DNA from: Gemmatimonadota bacterium
GTDB lineage: Bacteria > Gemmatimonadota > Gemmatimonadetes > Gemmatimonadales > Gemmatimonadaceae
Assembly: GCA_016871855.1 (NCBI GenBank)
Contig: VHBQ01000007.1
Span: 1 to 64,000, forward strand
Length of the DNA: 64,000 bases
Direction of reading: 5' to 3'
Each line of letters opens with the position of its first letter. Position 1 is the stretch's first letter. The notes under the pieces were generated by a model. That model saw only the letters and a program-made list of their open reading frames with translations, was not told the DNA's origin and did no database searches. A program made the translations under genes and the position numbers. Positions 1 to 10,540 of this stretch are shown one piece after another.

Positions 1-1410
1 CTGGGCGTCACGCTGGTGCCGTTCCTGCACCGAGCCAAGGTGTACACCGCGTATGAGTTCCTCGAGCGGCGCTTCGACGCCCGCACGCGGACGCTCACCT
101 CCGTGCTGTTCCTGCTTTCGCGCGGGCTCGCTTGCGGCACCATCATCGCGGCGCCGGCGGTTGTCTTCTCGGCGATTTTCGGCCTGTCCATTCCGTACGC
201 CGTGGCGCTCATCGGCGTGCCGACGGTGCTCTACACGATGATCGGCGGCATTCAGGCCGTCGCGTGGACCGACGTGAAGCAGATGCTCCTCATCATCACC
301 GCCATCGTGGCGGTGATCATTGTGCTGCTGCTGCGCATTCCGGTTGATCCGGACAGCGCGTTGCGCGTCGCCGGCGCCGCCGGCCGCCTGCAGGTATTCG
401 ACTTCGACCTCACGCTGACCAAGCAATACACGTTCTGGAGCGGGATCATCGGCGGCACGTTCCTGATGATGTCGTACTTCGGCACCGACCAGAGCCAAGT
501 GCAGCGCTACCTGACGGCGAAGTCGGTGGACGAAGCGCGCAGTTCGCATCTCGTCAGCGCCTACTGGAAGATTCCATTGCAAGCGCTAATCCTGCTGATC
601 GGCGTGTTGGTCTTCGTCTTCTACATCTTCACGGCGCCGCCGCTCTACTACAACCCGGCGCAGGCCGAGCGCGCCCGCGCGGCCGATCCGGCGGCGTACG
701 CGGCCGTCAGTCAGCGCTATGAGGACGCTGTGAAGCGGCGCGCCGACGCGGCGCACACGCTGGCCGCGTCAACGTACGGCGCCGATGCGGCGGCCCGGCA
801 GGCGCTGCGAGACGGCGACGCGGCCGTGGCGGCGGTGCGCGCTGAGGCGCTGGCCGCCGTGACGACGCCGGGGGCGAAGCCCGCGAATGACGTCAACTAC
901 ATCATTCCGCACTTCGTGCTCACGCAGCTGCCGCTCGGCCTGGCCGGCCTCTTCATCGCCGCCGTCTTCGCCGCCGCGATGTCGTCCGTCGCGGGTGAAC
1001 TTGCCGCGCTGTCGAGTACGACGGTGATCGACCTCTACCGCCGATGGGTGCGACGCGAGTCGGACGACGCGCACTTGCTCAAGGTCTCGCGCGCCGCCAC
1101 GGGGGCGTGGGGGATCTTTGCCTGCATCGTCGCGGTCTTTGCCGCCGACCTCGGGTCGCTCATCGAGGTCGTGAACCGCTTCGGTTCGTACTTCTACGGC
1201 TCCATCCTCGGCGTCTTCCTGCTCGCGATGGTCCCGCGTACGGGCGGCAGCGGCGCGTTCTACGGGCTGATCGCTGGCATGTCGGCCGTGGCCGGAGTCA
1301 ACTACTTCCTGCCGTCGGTGGCGTTTCTCTGGTACAACGTCATCGGCGCGGTGGTCGTGCTCATGGTGGGCACGCTGATTGGGCGCACGCCGCGCGAAGC
1401 TACGGTCTGA
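1..1410 (+). CDS. Sodium:solute symporter (SSS family), 5' partial
   Basis: C-terminal part of a Na+-coupled solute transporter of the SSS family in the inner membrane. The reading frame is open to base 1 (first codons read LGVTLVPFLHRAKVYTAYEF), so the true start lies upstream; the GTG at 16 is internal. Hydrophobic helices alternate with short loops, and the family-typical segment YEFLERRFD is followed by a GGIQAVAWTD region. LFIAAVFAAAMSSVAGEL matches the conserved helix near the Na+ site. An Ala-rich, charged stretch of about 75 residues (bases ~655-890) sits between two membrane helices and is probably an extracytoplasmic helical insert. The substrate cannot be assigned. The gene converges on the MFS gene and both share a hairpin. 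Confidence 0.9.
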   Translation: MGVTLVPFLHRAKVYTAYEFLERRFDARTRTLTSVLFLLSRGLACGTIIAAPAVVFSAIFGLSIPYAVALIGVPTVLYTMIGGIQAVAWTDVKQMLLIITAIVAVIIVLLLRIPVDPDSALRVAGAAGRLQVFDFDLTLTKQYTFWSGIIGGTFLMMSYFGTDQSQVQRYLTAKSVDEARSSHLVSAYWKIPLQALILLIGVLVFVFYIFTAPPLYYNPAQAERARAADPAAYAAVSQRYEDAVKRRADAAHTLAASTYGADAAARQALRDGDAAVAAVRAEALAAVTTPGAKPANDVNYIIPHFVLTQLPLGLAGLFIAAVFAAAMSSVAGELAALSSTTVIDLYRRWVRRESDDAHLLKVSRAATGAWGIFACIVAVFAADLGSLIEVVNRFGSYFYGSILGVFLLAMVPRTGGSGAFYGLIAGMSAVAGVNYFLPSVAFLWYNVIGAVVVLMVGTLIGRTPREATV

Positions 1411-1443
1411 GCGGCTGACCTGCGGGGCAGGCTCGACAGCGTT

Positions 1444-1470
1444 GAACCGGCCGCGTTAAGCGGCCGGTTC
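1444..1470. terminator. Bidirectional hairpin between symporter and MFS genes
   Basis: A perfect 11-bp stem (GAACCGGCCGC with its complement) and a 5-nt loop lie between two convergent genes. The stop codon of the MFS gene is in the loop. There is no T-tract, so termination may need Rho or a hairpin alone. Confidence 0.6.
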
Positions 1471-2733
1471 GCTTTCCGGCTTGCCGTACGACTCCATGTC
1501 GAGGCCGAGCGAGATCGTGAGCAGGACCACGACGGCGGCCGTAAGGAACGGCACGCGCGGCCCCAGGTGGTCGTATGCCCACCCGAAGTAGAGGGGACCG
1601 ACCACGCGGGCGACGCCACCGAACGTCTGCTGGACGCCCATGTACAGCCCGCGCTCATGCGCGGCCACCACGCGGCTGAGCAGTCCGGTGACGCACGGGA
1701 ACGTGAACGCCGTGCCAAGCGGCACGAGCGCCACGGAGACGGCGAGCGCCGGGATGTTCGGCGCGAACGGCATGCTGCCAAGCCCGAAAGCGAGCAGGGT
1801 CATCCCCAGCCGTGACAGGCGAGCCTCGCCGAACCGGTCCACCATCTTGCCGAGGACGAGCGCGCGCGTGAAGACCGAGATGACGCCGGTGTACGTGAAG
1901 AAGAAGCCGATGGTGGACGCCGTGACGCCAAACCGCCACGCCAGGAACAGCGCCAGCGTCGCCGACATCGCCTGGAACGATCCCATCGTGATGGCGTAGA
2001 TCCAGATCAGCCGCGAGGACGGCTCGGCGCCGTGCGACACCACGCGCCAGATCGCGTCGCTCGACCGGCGAACCCGCTTCCCCTCGGCGTGCGCCGCCGC
2101 CGCGTCGTGCGATTCGGTGAGATAGTGAAAGGCAAAGAGCATCGTGATGCACGACATCAGTGCGGCGGCCAGGCCGGGGCCACTCGTGCCCAGGAAGTGC
2201 ATGGCTGCGCCGCCGATCACCGGGCCAAGTGCGACGCCGGCGTTGGTGGAGGCGGAGAGCCAGCCGAGCGCCTTGGCGCGGTCCTCTGGACGCGTGGAGT
2301 CGGCCACGTAGGCTTGAATCACACCCACGGTGCCGCCGCCCGCTCCCTGCACGATGCGGCTGATGAACAGCCAGTCGAGCGTCGGGGCGTACGCGAAGAC
2401 GAGATACGCAAGCGCGGACCCGCCAAGGCCAATCATCATCGCCGGACGCCGCCCGAACCGGTCCGAGATCCGTCCCCAATACGGCGCGCTAATCAACTGC
2501 ACGATCGCGAACGTTGCGATGAGCAGCGAGACGGCCGCCCCTTCACCGCCCATCCCGATGCTGGCGAGCACGCGCCCCATCACGCCGCTCTCGTGCATGT
2601 CCTTCGCGTAGAACGGGAGCAGGGGCACGACCATCAGGATCCCGACCATGTCCATGAAGGCCGTGACCATCAGGACAACGAGCCGGCCGCGCGTGTCGCG
2701 GTCTGCGCCGGGTGGGAAGGAAGGCTGTGTCAT
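1456..2733 (-). CDS. MFS transporter, TCR/Tet-like drug exporter family
   Basis: A 425-residue inner-membrane permease with about 12 predicted hydrophobic segments, consistent with H+-coupled export of small molecules. It shows the MFS loop 2-3 signature GRISDRFGRRPAMM and an ARIVQGAGGG-like segment (here SRIVQGAGGGTVGV), both typical of the TCR/Tet subgroup. The start is the ATG at 2733, which overlaps the stop of the upstream CopD gene (ATGA), so translation is probably coupled. An in-frame extension upstream is Arg-rich and non-conserved. The substrate is unknown, and a tetracycline role should not be assumed. Confidence 0.85.
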   Translation of the reverse strand: MTQPSFPPGADRDTRGRLVVLMVTAFMDMVGILMVVPLLPFYAKDMHESGVMGRVLASIGMGGEGAAVSLLIATFAIVQLISAPYWGRISDRFGRRPAMMIGLGGSALAYLVFAYAPTLDWLFISRIVQGAGGGTVGVIQAYVADSTRPEDRAKALGWLSASTNAGVALGPVIGGAAMHFLGTSGPGLAAALMSCITMLFAFHYLTESHDAAAAHAEGKRVRRSSDAIWRVVSHGAEPSSRLIWIYAITMGSFQAMSATLALFLAWRFGVTASTIGFFFTYTGVISVFTRALVLGKMVDRFGEARLSRLGMTLLAFGLGSMPFAPNIPALAVSVALVPLGTAFTFPCVTGLLSRVVAAHERGLYMGVQQTFGGVARVVGPLYFGWAYDHLGPRVPFLTAAVVVLLTISLGLDMESYGKPESEPAA

Positions 2734-3629
2734 TCGGCGATCGGGGCGGTGCCGACCAGCACGGCGGTGACGACGAGCACAGCGACGGCGAACGCGCACT
2801 CAAGGAGCAGCGACCGCCACGTTGCGTCCGCGGGCACGGTCTTCAGTCGCTTGGTGGCGATCTTCGAATGGCCGATGCCGATGTACCCGGTCGCGCCGAC
2901 AAGCAGGAGCTTCGCCACGAAGAGGCCGCTGTACGTGGGCGCGGCAATGCCCTCCGGCACGCCCATGCGAAGCCAGGCCGTGAGGAGTCCCGTCGCGAAC
3001 ACCGTGGGCGCCGCAATCACCGCGATGGGATGGAAGGCCGCAATGAGCGTGGCCATGCGCGCCGGTCCCTCGGCCTCACGCCGGACAAGCGCCGCCGCCC
3101 ATGTCACGAGGGCGAGCGCGCCCACCCAAGCGCCGGCGGCGACAAGGTGCGTAATGTCCACCGCCACGGCGACGGCGCGCCACTCCGCGGCGCTGCCAGC
3201 ATGCGCGAGGAAGGGCGGCGTGACCGCGAGCACCACGAGCGCCCCCTCGGTAATCGCTGGCCATGCGCGCGATGCCCCGCGTGTCAGCAGCGCCGAAAGC
3301 GCGACCAGGGCGGCGGCGATCTGGAGCATCAGCACCCGGGGCGGATCGATGACCCCTACGGCCGAGGCCGCGCTGCTCACCGCCGTCGCCCCGCTGGCTA
3401 GCCAGGCGGTCAGGCGCGCGCTCGCGCTCAGCGCGAGCAGGGCGAGCCCGAACACTGCCGCGCGGTCGGCGAGGTGTCGAAGGGCGTCGGCGACCGTCGC
3501 ATCCGACGAACCCGCGGCGCGCGGCACCACGAACCGGCGGAAGACCCAGGCGCCGAGCGCCGTCGTCGTACCCGTGAGGAAACCGAATCGGGCCGCGATC
3601 TCGAACCAGCCGCCGGCGGCGTCAACCAT
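2730..3629 (-). CDS. CopD-domain integral membrane protein (copy A)
   Basis: A 299-residue polytopic membrane protein. Multiple hydrophobic helices and the pattern DITHLVAAGAWVGALALVTW (His and Trp in a membrane helix) followed by FHPIAV are typical of CopD/PcoD copper-resistance membrane proteins, thought to move copper across the inner membrane. The ATG at 3629 (MVDAAGGWFEIAARFGF) is chosen because membrane homology begins there. The gene overlaps the MFS gene by 4 bp and diverges from nadB. The second CopD protein at 5300 has the same fold, so the two may be paralogues. Copper as substrate is a family inference; no CopC or other copper gene is seen here. Confidence 0.75.
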   Translation of the reverse strand: MVDAAGGWFEIAARFGFLTGTTTALGAWVFRRFVVPRAAGSSDATVADALRHLADRAAVFGLALLALSASARLTAWLASGATAVSSAASAVGVIDPPRVLMLQIAAALVALSALLTRGASRAWPAITEGALVVLAVTPPFLAHAGSAAEWRAVAVAVDITHLVAAGAWVGALALVTWAAALVRREAEGPARMATLIAAFHPIAVIAAPTVFATGLLTAWLRMGVPEGIAAPTYSGLFVAKLLLVGATGYIGIGHSKIATKRLKTVPADATWRSLLLECAFAVAVLVVTAVLVGTAPIAE

Positions 3630-3750
3630 GACGATGTGTGCGACCGGGAAGCAAGCGCGCGAGCATCCTCCAAATCTCGCCTGCGCGCCGCCACGCGCCA
3701 ACCTCCCGCCCGGCCCTTCACTCACGCGCGCGGACATGCGAGCATTAGGC

Positions 3751-5262
3751 ATGACCCAGCGCATTCGCACCCGCTTCCTCGTCGTCGGCTCCGGCGTCGC
3801 CGGACTGCACACGGCGTGGCGCGCGTCGGCGCACGGCGAAGTCTACGTGCTGACCAAGCGGTCGCTGTTCGACTCGGCCACCGCCTATGCGCAGGGCGGG
3901 ATCGCCGCCGCCCTGGGGGCGGGCGACTCGCCGGACCTTCACCGCAAGGACACACTGGCCGCGGGGGCGGCGCTCTGCGATGCCGCGGCGGTCGAGGTGC
4001 TTACCTCCGAGGGCCCGGCGCGCGTCCGCGAGTTGGCCAGCGCCGGCGCGCAGTTCGACAAGGATCCCCATGGCCGGCTCTCCCTCGGCAAGGAGGCCGC
4101 CCACTCGCGTCATCGCATCGTGCACGCGCACGGCGACCAGACTGGTGCGGAAGTTGCGCGCACTCTCATCCGGCGCGTCACCGAGGCGCCCAACATCCAC
4201 GTGCTCGAGAGCGCGCGCGTGCTTGACCTGATCGTCCACGCCGACCGCTGCTGCGGCGTGCGAGCAAGCGTGATGGGGAGCGCGGTGGAACTCATCGCCG
4301 ACGCCACTGTGCTCGCCGCCGGCGGCTGTGGCCAGCTCTATCGCCACACGACGAATCCCGTCGTCGCGACGGGGGACGGCTACGCCATCGCCCATCGGGC
4401 CGGTGTCACGCTCGCCGACATGGAGTTCGTGCAGTTCCATCCCACGGCGCTCGACACGCCGGAGAACCCGTTGCAGCTCGTCTCCGAGGCAGTGCGCGGT
4501 GAGGGGGCGACCCTGGTCAACGAGCGCGGCGTGCGCTTCATGCTGAAGGCGCACCGCAGCGCAGAACTGGCGCCGCGCGACGTCGTGGCTCGCGCCATCT
4601 TCCGCGAGCAGCAAGCCGGCCGACGCGTCTTCCTCGATGCACGCAGCCTGAAGGGGAGTTTCGCCCGGCGCTTTCCCGGGATCTTCGCGCTGTGCGTCGC
4701 GCGCGGCATCGACCCGCGGCGCGATCGCATCCCGGTGACCCCTGCCGCGCACTACATGATGGGCGGCATCGCCACCGACCTGGCCGGACGCTCCTCGCTC
4801 GACCGGCTCTACGCGTGCGGTGAGGTCTCATGCACCGGCGTGCACGGAGCGAACCGTCTGGCGTCCAACTCGCTCCTCGAGGGACTCGTCTTCGCCGAGC
4901 GCGTTGCGCGCGACATGGGCACCCGGCCGCACCTGCCGCGCCTGCCGCGAAAGTCCGAATGGCGCGTGCCCGTCCTTCGCGACCGCGGCGCGGCACAGGT
5001 GGCCGCCGACACGGTGCGAATGCTCATGTGGGACTACGCGGGCATCGACCGCAGCGCCAAGGGATTGCGCACCTGCGTCGAGCGTCTCGACGGCCTTGTG
5101 GCGCGCCTCCCGGTGGGCGCGACGGAAGAGGCGAACATGATCGAAACCGCCCAGGTGATTGCGATGGCGGCGCTCCTGAGGCGCGAATCGCGCGGCGGGC
5201 ACTACCGCCGGGACTTCCCGCGCCCGAAGCACAAGTGGCGCGGGCGCCACATCGAGTTCTAG
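3751..5262 (+). CDS. nadB: L-aspartate oxidase
   Basis: FAD enzyme that oxidises L-aspartate to iminoaspartate, the first step of de novo NAD synthesis, with O2 or fumarate as acceptor; cytosolic. The 503-residue length is normal. The N-terminal dinucleotide fold has VVGSGVAGLHTAW (residues ~11-23). EFVQFHPTAL and RGEGATLVNERG are active-site segments of the fumarate-reductase/aspartate-oxidase family, and GGIATDLAGR with GEVSCTGVHGANRLASNSLL is the FAD-binding C-terminal motif. The ATG at 3751 is used; upstream the frame is open for 1.7 kb but has no conserved sequence. Its product feeds NadA (6348) and then NadC (7361). Confidence 0.95.
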   Translation: MTQRIRTRFLVVGSGVAGLHTAWRASAHGEVYVLTKRSLFDSATAYAQGGIAAALGAGDSPDLHRKDTLAAGAALCDAAAVEVLTSEGPARVRELASAGAQFDKDPHGRLSLGKEAAHSRHRIVHAHGDQTGAEVARTLIRRVTEAPNIHVLESARVLDLIVHADRCCGVRASVMGSAVELIADATVLAAGGCGQLYRHTTNPVVATGDGYAIAHRAGVTLADMEFVQFHPTALDTPENPLQLVSEAVRGEGATLVNERGVRFMLKAHRSAELAPRDVVARAIFREQQAGRRVFLDARSLKGSFARRFPGIFALCVARGIDPRRDRIPVTPAAHYMMGGIATDLAGRSSLDRLYACGEVSCTGVHGANRLASNSLLEGLVFAERVARDMGTRPHLPRLPRKSEWRVPVLRDRGAAQVAADTVRMLMWDYAGIDRSAKGLRTCVERLDGLVARLPVGATEEANMIETAQVIAMAALLRRESRGGHYRRDFPRPKHKWRGRHIEF

Positions 5263-5287
5263 GCGAGCCCCAACAGACTCCGCCGCT

Positions 5288-5316
5288 CGGCGCCTCGGCT
5301 TACCCGCGAGGCGCCG
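5288..5316. terminator. Hairpin between nadB and CopD copy B
   Basis: A perfect 10-bp stem (CGGCGCCTCG with its complement) with a 9-nt loop, between convergent genes. The stop codon of the minus-strand gene (5300-5302) is in the loop, the same arrangement as at 1444-1470. No T-tract. Confidence 0.5.
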
Positions 5317-6265
5317 TCCGGAAGACCTCGCTGCGCACTTCGTTGACGTCGGGGGGCGGCGTGTCCACCAGCAATGCGGTCAGCGCCATCACCAGCAGGA
5401 TCAGCGCGGCGTGAAAACGCAGCGTGTGCGCCAGCTGTGAGCGCTCCCCCGTCCGCGCCAGCCGTTCCGCGTGGCGGCGATGGTACTCGTTGAAGGCAAG
5501 CAGGATCATCACGATCCCGACCTTGCCGGCGAGCAGGCGGCCGTACGGCGACCCTTGGATGTCGTCGAAGCCGGTGAGATGCGTCGCAGAGCTGAACAAC
5601 CCGGTGAGCAGCACCGCGGTGCCCAACGCGCCGGATACGCGGAAATACCGGTCGATGATCGCCCCCATCGGATCGGTCCACGGTGAAGCGGTGTGCACCT
5701 GCACCTGACGTTCGGCCAGCACCAGGAGGAAGAACGACCCCAGCCAGCCGCCCACGCCAACGGCATGGAGGCCGTCGAAGATGGGCGCCATTGTCAGGGT
5801 CGAAAAAGCGTTGAAGGGGTGGCTCTGCAGTCCTGCGCCGATGGCTACGATCGGGATGCTCGTGAGCACCAATCCCCAGCCAATGGGGTGACGCCGCGCG
5901 GCCAGCAGGTAGCCCACGAATGCAATCACCCCGGCAAGCACTGACGCGGCGAATCCGATCCCCCATTCTGAACGGAGCATCAGCGCGGTCAGTCGGGCCG
6001 TCAGCGGAAAGCGCTCGTCGAGCATAGCCGCCACGCCCATCGCGCGCGGCAGGGCCAGCATGAGGTACGCGGCCGCGCCCCACGTGCCCCAGCGCACGAC
6101 GAGCGCGAACATCTGCGCGTCCGTGGCCTCACGCACCGGGCCGAGTGGGAGCGCCGTGCGGCGCCAGATGAGGAAGTGGAAGGCGGTGGCGCCGACGAGC
6201 ACCACGAGGGCCAGCAGGTACAGCACGCCGACCAGTTCAATGCCGAGAGCAGTCACGATTTCCAC
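5300..6265 (-). CDS. CopD-domain integral membrane protein (copy B)
   Basis: About 321 residues with some eight hydrophobic segments. The C-terminal half has the CopD pattern DGLHAVGVGGWLGSFFLLVL (His and Trp in one helix), a conserved RYFRVSGALGTAVLLTGLFS helix and LLAGKVGIVMILLAFNEYHR. Likely an inner-membrane metal or small-molecule permease. The start is uncertain among GTG codons at 6304, 6265 and 6256; none has a clear ribosome site, and 6265 is used because homology begins at GIELVGVLYLL. It lies between convergent nadB and divergent nadA. Function in copper uptake is a family inference only. Confidence 0.7.
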   Translation of the reverse strand: MEIVTALGIELVGVLYLLALVVLVGATAFHFLIWRRTALPLGPVREATDAQMFALVVRWGTWGAAAYLMLALPRAMGVAAMLDERFPLTARLTALMLRSEWGIGFAASVLAGVIAFVGYLLAARRHPIGWGLVLTSIPIVAIGAGLQSHPFNAFSTLTMAPIFDGLHAVGVGGWLGSFFLLVLAERQVQVHTASPWTDPMGAIIDRYFRVSGALGTAVLLTGLFSSATHLTGFDDIQGSPYGRLLAGKVGIVMILLAFNEYHRRHAERLARTGERSQLAHTLRFHAALILLVMALTALLVDTPPPDVNEVRSEVFRTAPRG

Positions 6266-6335
6266 ACGTGGATGATCGCGGGGCGGCGCCTTCTGCGCCA
6301 GCACCCCCCGCTCGCCCGGCCTTGGGGGACGTGGC

Positions 6336-6341
6336 TAGCTT
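6336..6341 (+). promoter_or_regulatory. -10-like hexamer, leaderless nadA
   Basis: TAGCTT lies 6 nt before the nadA ATG, which would place the transcription start at or next to the start codon. No Shine-Dalgarno sequence is present. No clear -35 is seen. Confidence 0.4.
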
Positions 6342-6347
6342 TCCCGC

Positions 6348-7364
6348 ATGGCGATCGATCACCCCGACCTCCCAGCCTCCGGCGCGCTCGTCGACGAGAT
6401 CCGGGCCCTCGCAAAGGAGCGCCGGGCGGTCATCCTGGCGCACAACTACGAGCGGCCCGAGGTGCAGGATCTGGCTGACTACGTCGGCGACTCGCTGGGG
6501 CTCTCCCGCGAGGCTGCGCGCACCGACGCCGAGGTCATCGTCTTCTGCGGCGTCCACTTCATGGCGGAGACCGCCGCGATCCTCTCGCCGTCGAAGACGG
6601 TGCTGCTGCCCGACCTCGCGGCCGGATGCTCGCTCGCCTCAACAATTGATGCCGCGCAGCTGCGGGCCTGGAAGGCGGAGCACCCGGACGCGGTCGTGGT
6701 CTCGTACGTGAACACGACCGCCGAGGTGAAGGCCGAGACGGACTACTGCTGCACTTCAGGCAACGCGGTCGAGGTGATCAACGCGATCCCAGCGGACCGC
6801 GAGATTCTGTTCCTGCCCGACATGTTCCTCGGCGCGCACGTGCGCCGCGTGACCGGCCGCGCGAACATCCACGTGTGGATGGGTGAGTGTCACGTGCACG
6901 CGGGCATCGATCCGGAGAACATCCGCCTCCAGCGCGCGCTGCACCCGGGCGCCGAGTTCCTGATTCACCCCGAATGCGGATGCGCCACCAGCGTGGTCGA
7001 GGCCGTGTCGGCCGGCGACGTGGACCCCGAGGGCGTGCACATTCTCTCGACCGAGGGGATGATCAAGCGGCCAGGTGAGAGCACCGCCGAGGCATTCATC
7101 GTGGCCACGGAAGTGGGCATCCTGCATCGCCTGCGGCGCGCGTATCCGGGCAAGCAGTTCTTCGCCGCGAACGAACGGGCGTCGTGCGCCTACATGAAGG
7201 TGACCACCCTGCCCAAGGTGCGTGACGCCCTGCGACACCTGCAGCACCGCATCACCGTGGCCCCCGATATCGCCGATCGCGCCCGGATGGCCATCGAGCG
7301 CATGGTGGCCATCGGCGGCGGCGCGCCCGCCCCGGCGTCCGAGGGCGTGGACCCGGGCGAATGA
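6348..7364 (+). CDS. nadA: Quinolinate synthase A
   Basis: A 4Fe-4S enzyme that condenses iminoaspartate with dihydroxyacetone phosphate to quinolinate. The 338 residues cover the whole family. Near the N-terminus [20 protein letters not shown] is the conserved substrate-binding start. The cluster-type cysteines are in [32 protein letters not shown] and [16 protein letters not shown] is another conserved active-site segment. The ATG at 6348 is preceded by a -10-like hexamer rather than a ribosome site. Its stop overlaps the nadC start (ATGA), so the two form an operon; nadB is separate but close. Confidence 0.95.
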   Translation: MAIDHPDLPASGALVDEIRALAKERRAVILAHNYERPEVQDLADYVGDSLGLSREAARTDAEVIVFCGVHFMAETAAILSPSKTVLLPDLAAGCSLASTIDAAQLRAWKAEHPDAVVVSYVNTTAEVKAETDYCCTSGNAVEVINAIPADREILFLPDMFLGAHVRRVTGRANIHVWMGECHVHAGIDPENIRLQRALHPGAEFLIHPECGCATSVVEAVSAGDVDPEGVHILSTEGMIKRPGESTAEAFIVATEVGILHRLRRAYPGKQFFAANERASCAYMKVTTLPKVRDALRHLQHRITVAPDIADRARMAIERMVAIGGGAPAPASEGVDPGE

Positions 7365-8275
7365 CGCCGGATCGGGTGCCGCCGCGGGTAGTCCGAGCCG
7401 CTGATGCGCCGTCCTTCACGGCGGGCGAGCCGGATTTCCCGCTGACCGATGCGCAGGCCGCCCGACTGGTGAAGGCAGCGCTCGACGAGGACCAAGCCGC
7501 CAACGACATCACGACGCTGGCCACCGTGCCCCCGACGCGCCGCGCCCGCGCTGCGCTCGTGGCGCGCGAGCCTGGCTTCCTTTGTGGCATTCCGCTCGCC
7601 CTCGCCGCCTTCTGCCGCTGTGACGACAAGGTGGAGATCCGCGTGGACGCGGAAGATGGGGATCGCCTCGCGGCCGGCGCCACGGTGCTGTTCATCAGCG
7701 GCCGCGCGCGCGGCGTGCTCGCCGCCGAGCGGACGGCGCTGAACTTCCTCCAGCGCCTATCCGGCGTGGCCTCGCTGACCGGTCGCTTCGTCGATGCGGT
7801 GCGCGGAACCCGCGCGCGGATCGTGGACACGCGCAAAACGACGCCGGGCTGGCGACGCCTGGAGAAGTACGCCGTGCGCTGCGGCGGTGGCGCCAACCAC
7901 CGCGAGACCCTCGCCGATGCGGTGCTCGTCAAGGACAATCACCTTGCGGCGCTGGACGGTGACGTGGCGATGGCGGTGCGTCGCGCGCGCGAGCAGGCGC
8001 CGGCCGGGGTGTTCGTACAGATCGAGTGCGACCGCTTGGATCAGGTGCGCACGGCCGTTGAGGCCGGTGCTGACGGCGTCCTCCTCGACAACATGGGTCC
8101 CGAGCTGCTGCGTGAGGCGGTGGCCATCGCCGCCGGGCGCGCGCTGACCGAGGCGTCGGGCGGCGTCACGCTTGAGACAGTGCGCGCCATCGCCGAGGCG
8201 GGCGTCGATCGCATCTCGGTGGGCGCGCTCACGCATTCAGCGCCTGCGCTCAACCTCGCGCTCGACTTCGAGTAG
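7361..8275 (+). CDS. nadC: Nicotinate-nucleotide pyrophosphorylase (carboxylating)
   Basis: Converts quinolinate plus PRPP to nicotinate mononucleotide and CO2, the last step of the branch shared with nadB and nadA. At 304 residues it is slightly longer than usual, because about 25 residues precede the normal start region ([18 protein letters not shown]). Diagnostic segments are [41 protein letters not shown] (listed here as family landmarks at residues ~150-172), VLVKDNH and [11 protein letters not shown]. It overlaps nadA by 4 bp and its stop overlaps the next GTG. Confidence 0.95.
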   Translation: MTPDRVPPRVVRAADAPSFTAGEPDFPLTDAQAARLVKAALDEDQAANDITTLATVPPTRRARAALVAREPGFLCGIPLALAAFCRCDDKVEIRVDAEDGDRLAAGATVLFISGRARGVLAAERTALNFLQRLSGVASLTGRFVDAVRGTRARIVDTRKTTPGWRRLEKYAVRCGGGANHRETLADAVLVKDNHLAALDGDVAMAVRRAREQAPAGVFVQIECDRLDQVRTAVEAGADGVLLDNMGPELLREAVAIAAGRALTEASGGVTLETVRAIAEAGVDRISVGALTHSAPALNLALDFE

Positions 8276-8433
8276 TGGACGGCCGCGAGAACGCGTCCCG
8301 CGCCCCGCGTCCAGCGCCGCGCGCCGAGGACCTCCCCTGCGACTACTGCGGCGGCGGGCCGCTGGTCTGGCGCAAGTGCAAGCTGATCTGCGAGCAGTGC
8401 CGGCAGATCAACAAGTCCTGCGCCGACCTGTAG
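8275..8433 (+). CDS. 52-residue zinc-ribbon protein
   Basis: A small gene whose GTG start shares its G with the nadC stop codon, so it is probably translated by coupling. The product has two CxxC knuckles, CDYC and CEQC, about 17 residues apart, with further Cys in KCKL and KSCADL. This pattern suggests one zinc ribbon. The first 20 residues are Arg/Ala/Pro-rich and look disordered. It ends 3 bp before the convergent DUF255 gene. Function is unknown; position suggests a link with the NAD genes or simply use of their transcript. The reading frame, Cys spacing and tight coupling are the only evidence that it is real. Confidence 0.65.
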   Translation: MDGRENASRAPRPAPRAEDLPCDYCGGGPLVWRKCKLICEQCRQINKSCADL

Positions 8434-8436
8434 GGC

Positions 8437-10467
<2,031 letters not shown>

Positions 10468-10540
10468 GTGACGCGGGGCGGAGGGTCGCGCGGGGAGGTA
10501 GATTTTCCAACCTAACCGCCTCGTCCCCCGCCACCGTTCC

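Noticed and set aside
1456-2733. Specific tetracycline-resistance gene
   Set aside because: Only subgroup motifs are present; substrate specificity cannot be read from them.
2032-3750. Long open frame continuing upstream of nadB
   Set aside because: It opposes the MFS and CopD genes, is Arg/His/Pro-rich without family features, and is explained by high GC content removing stop codons; nadB homology begins at 3751.
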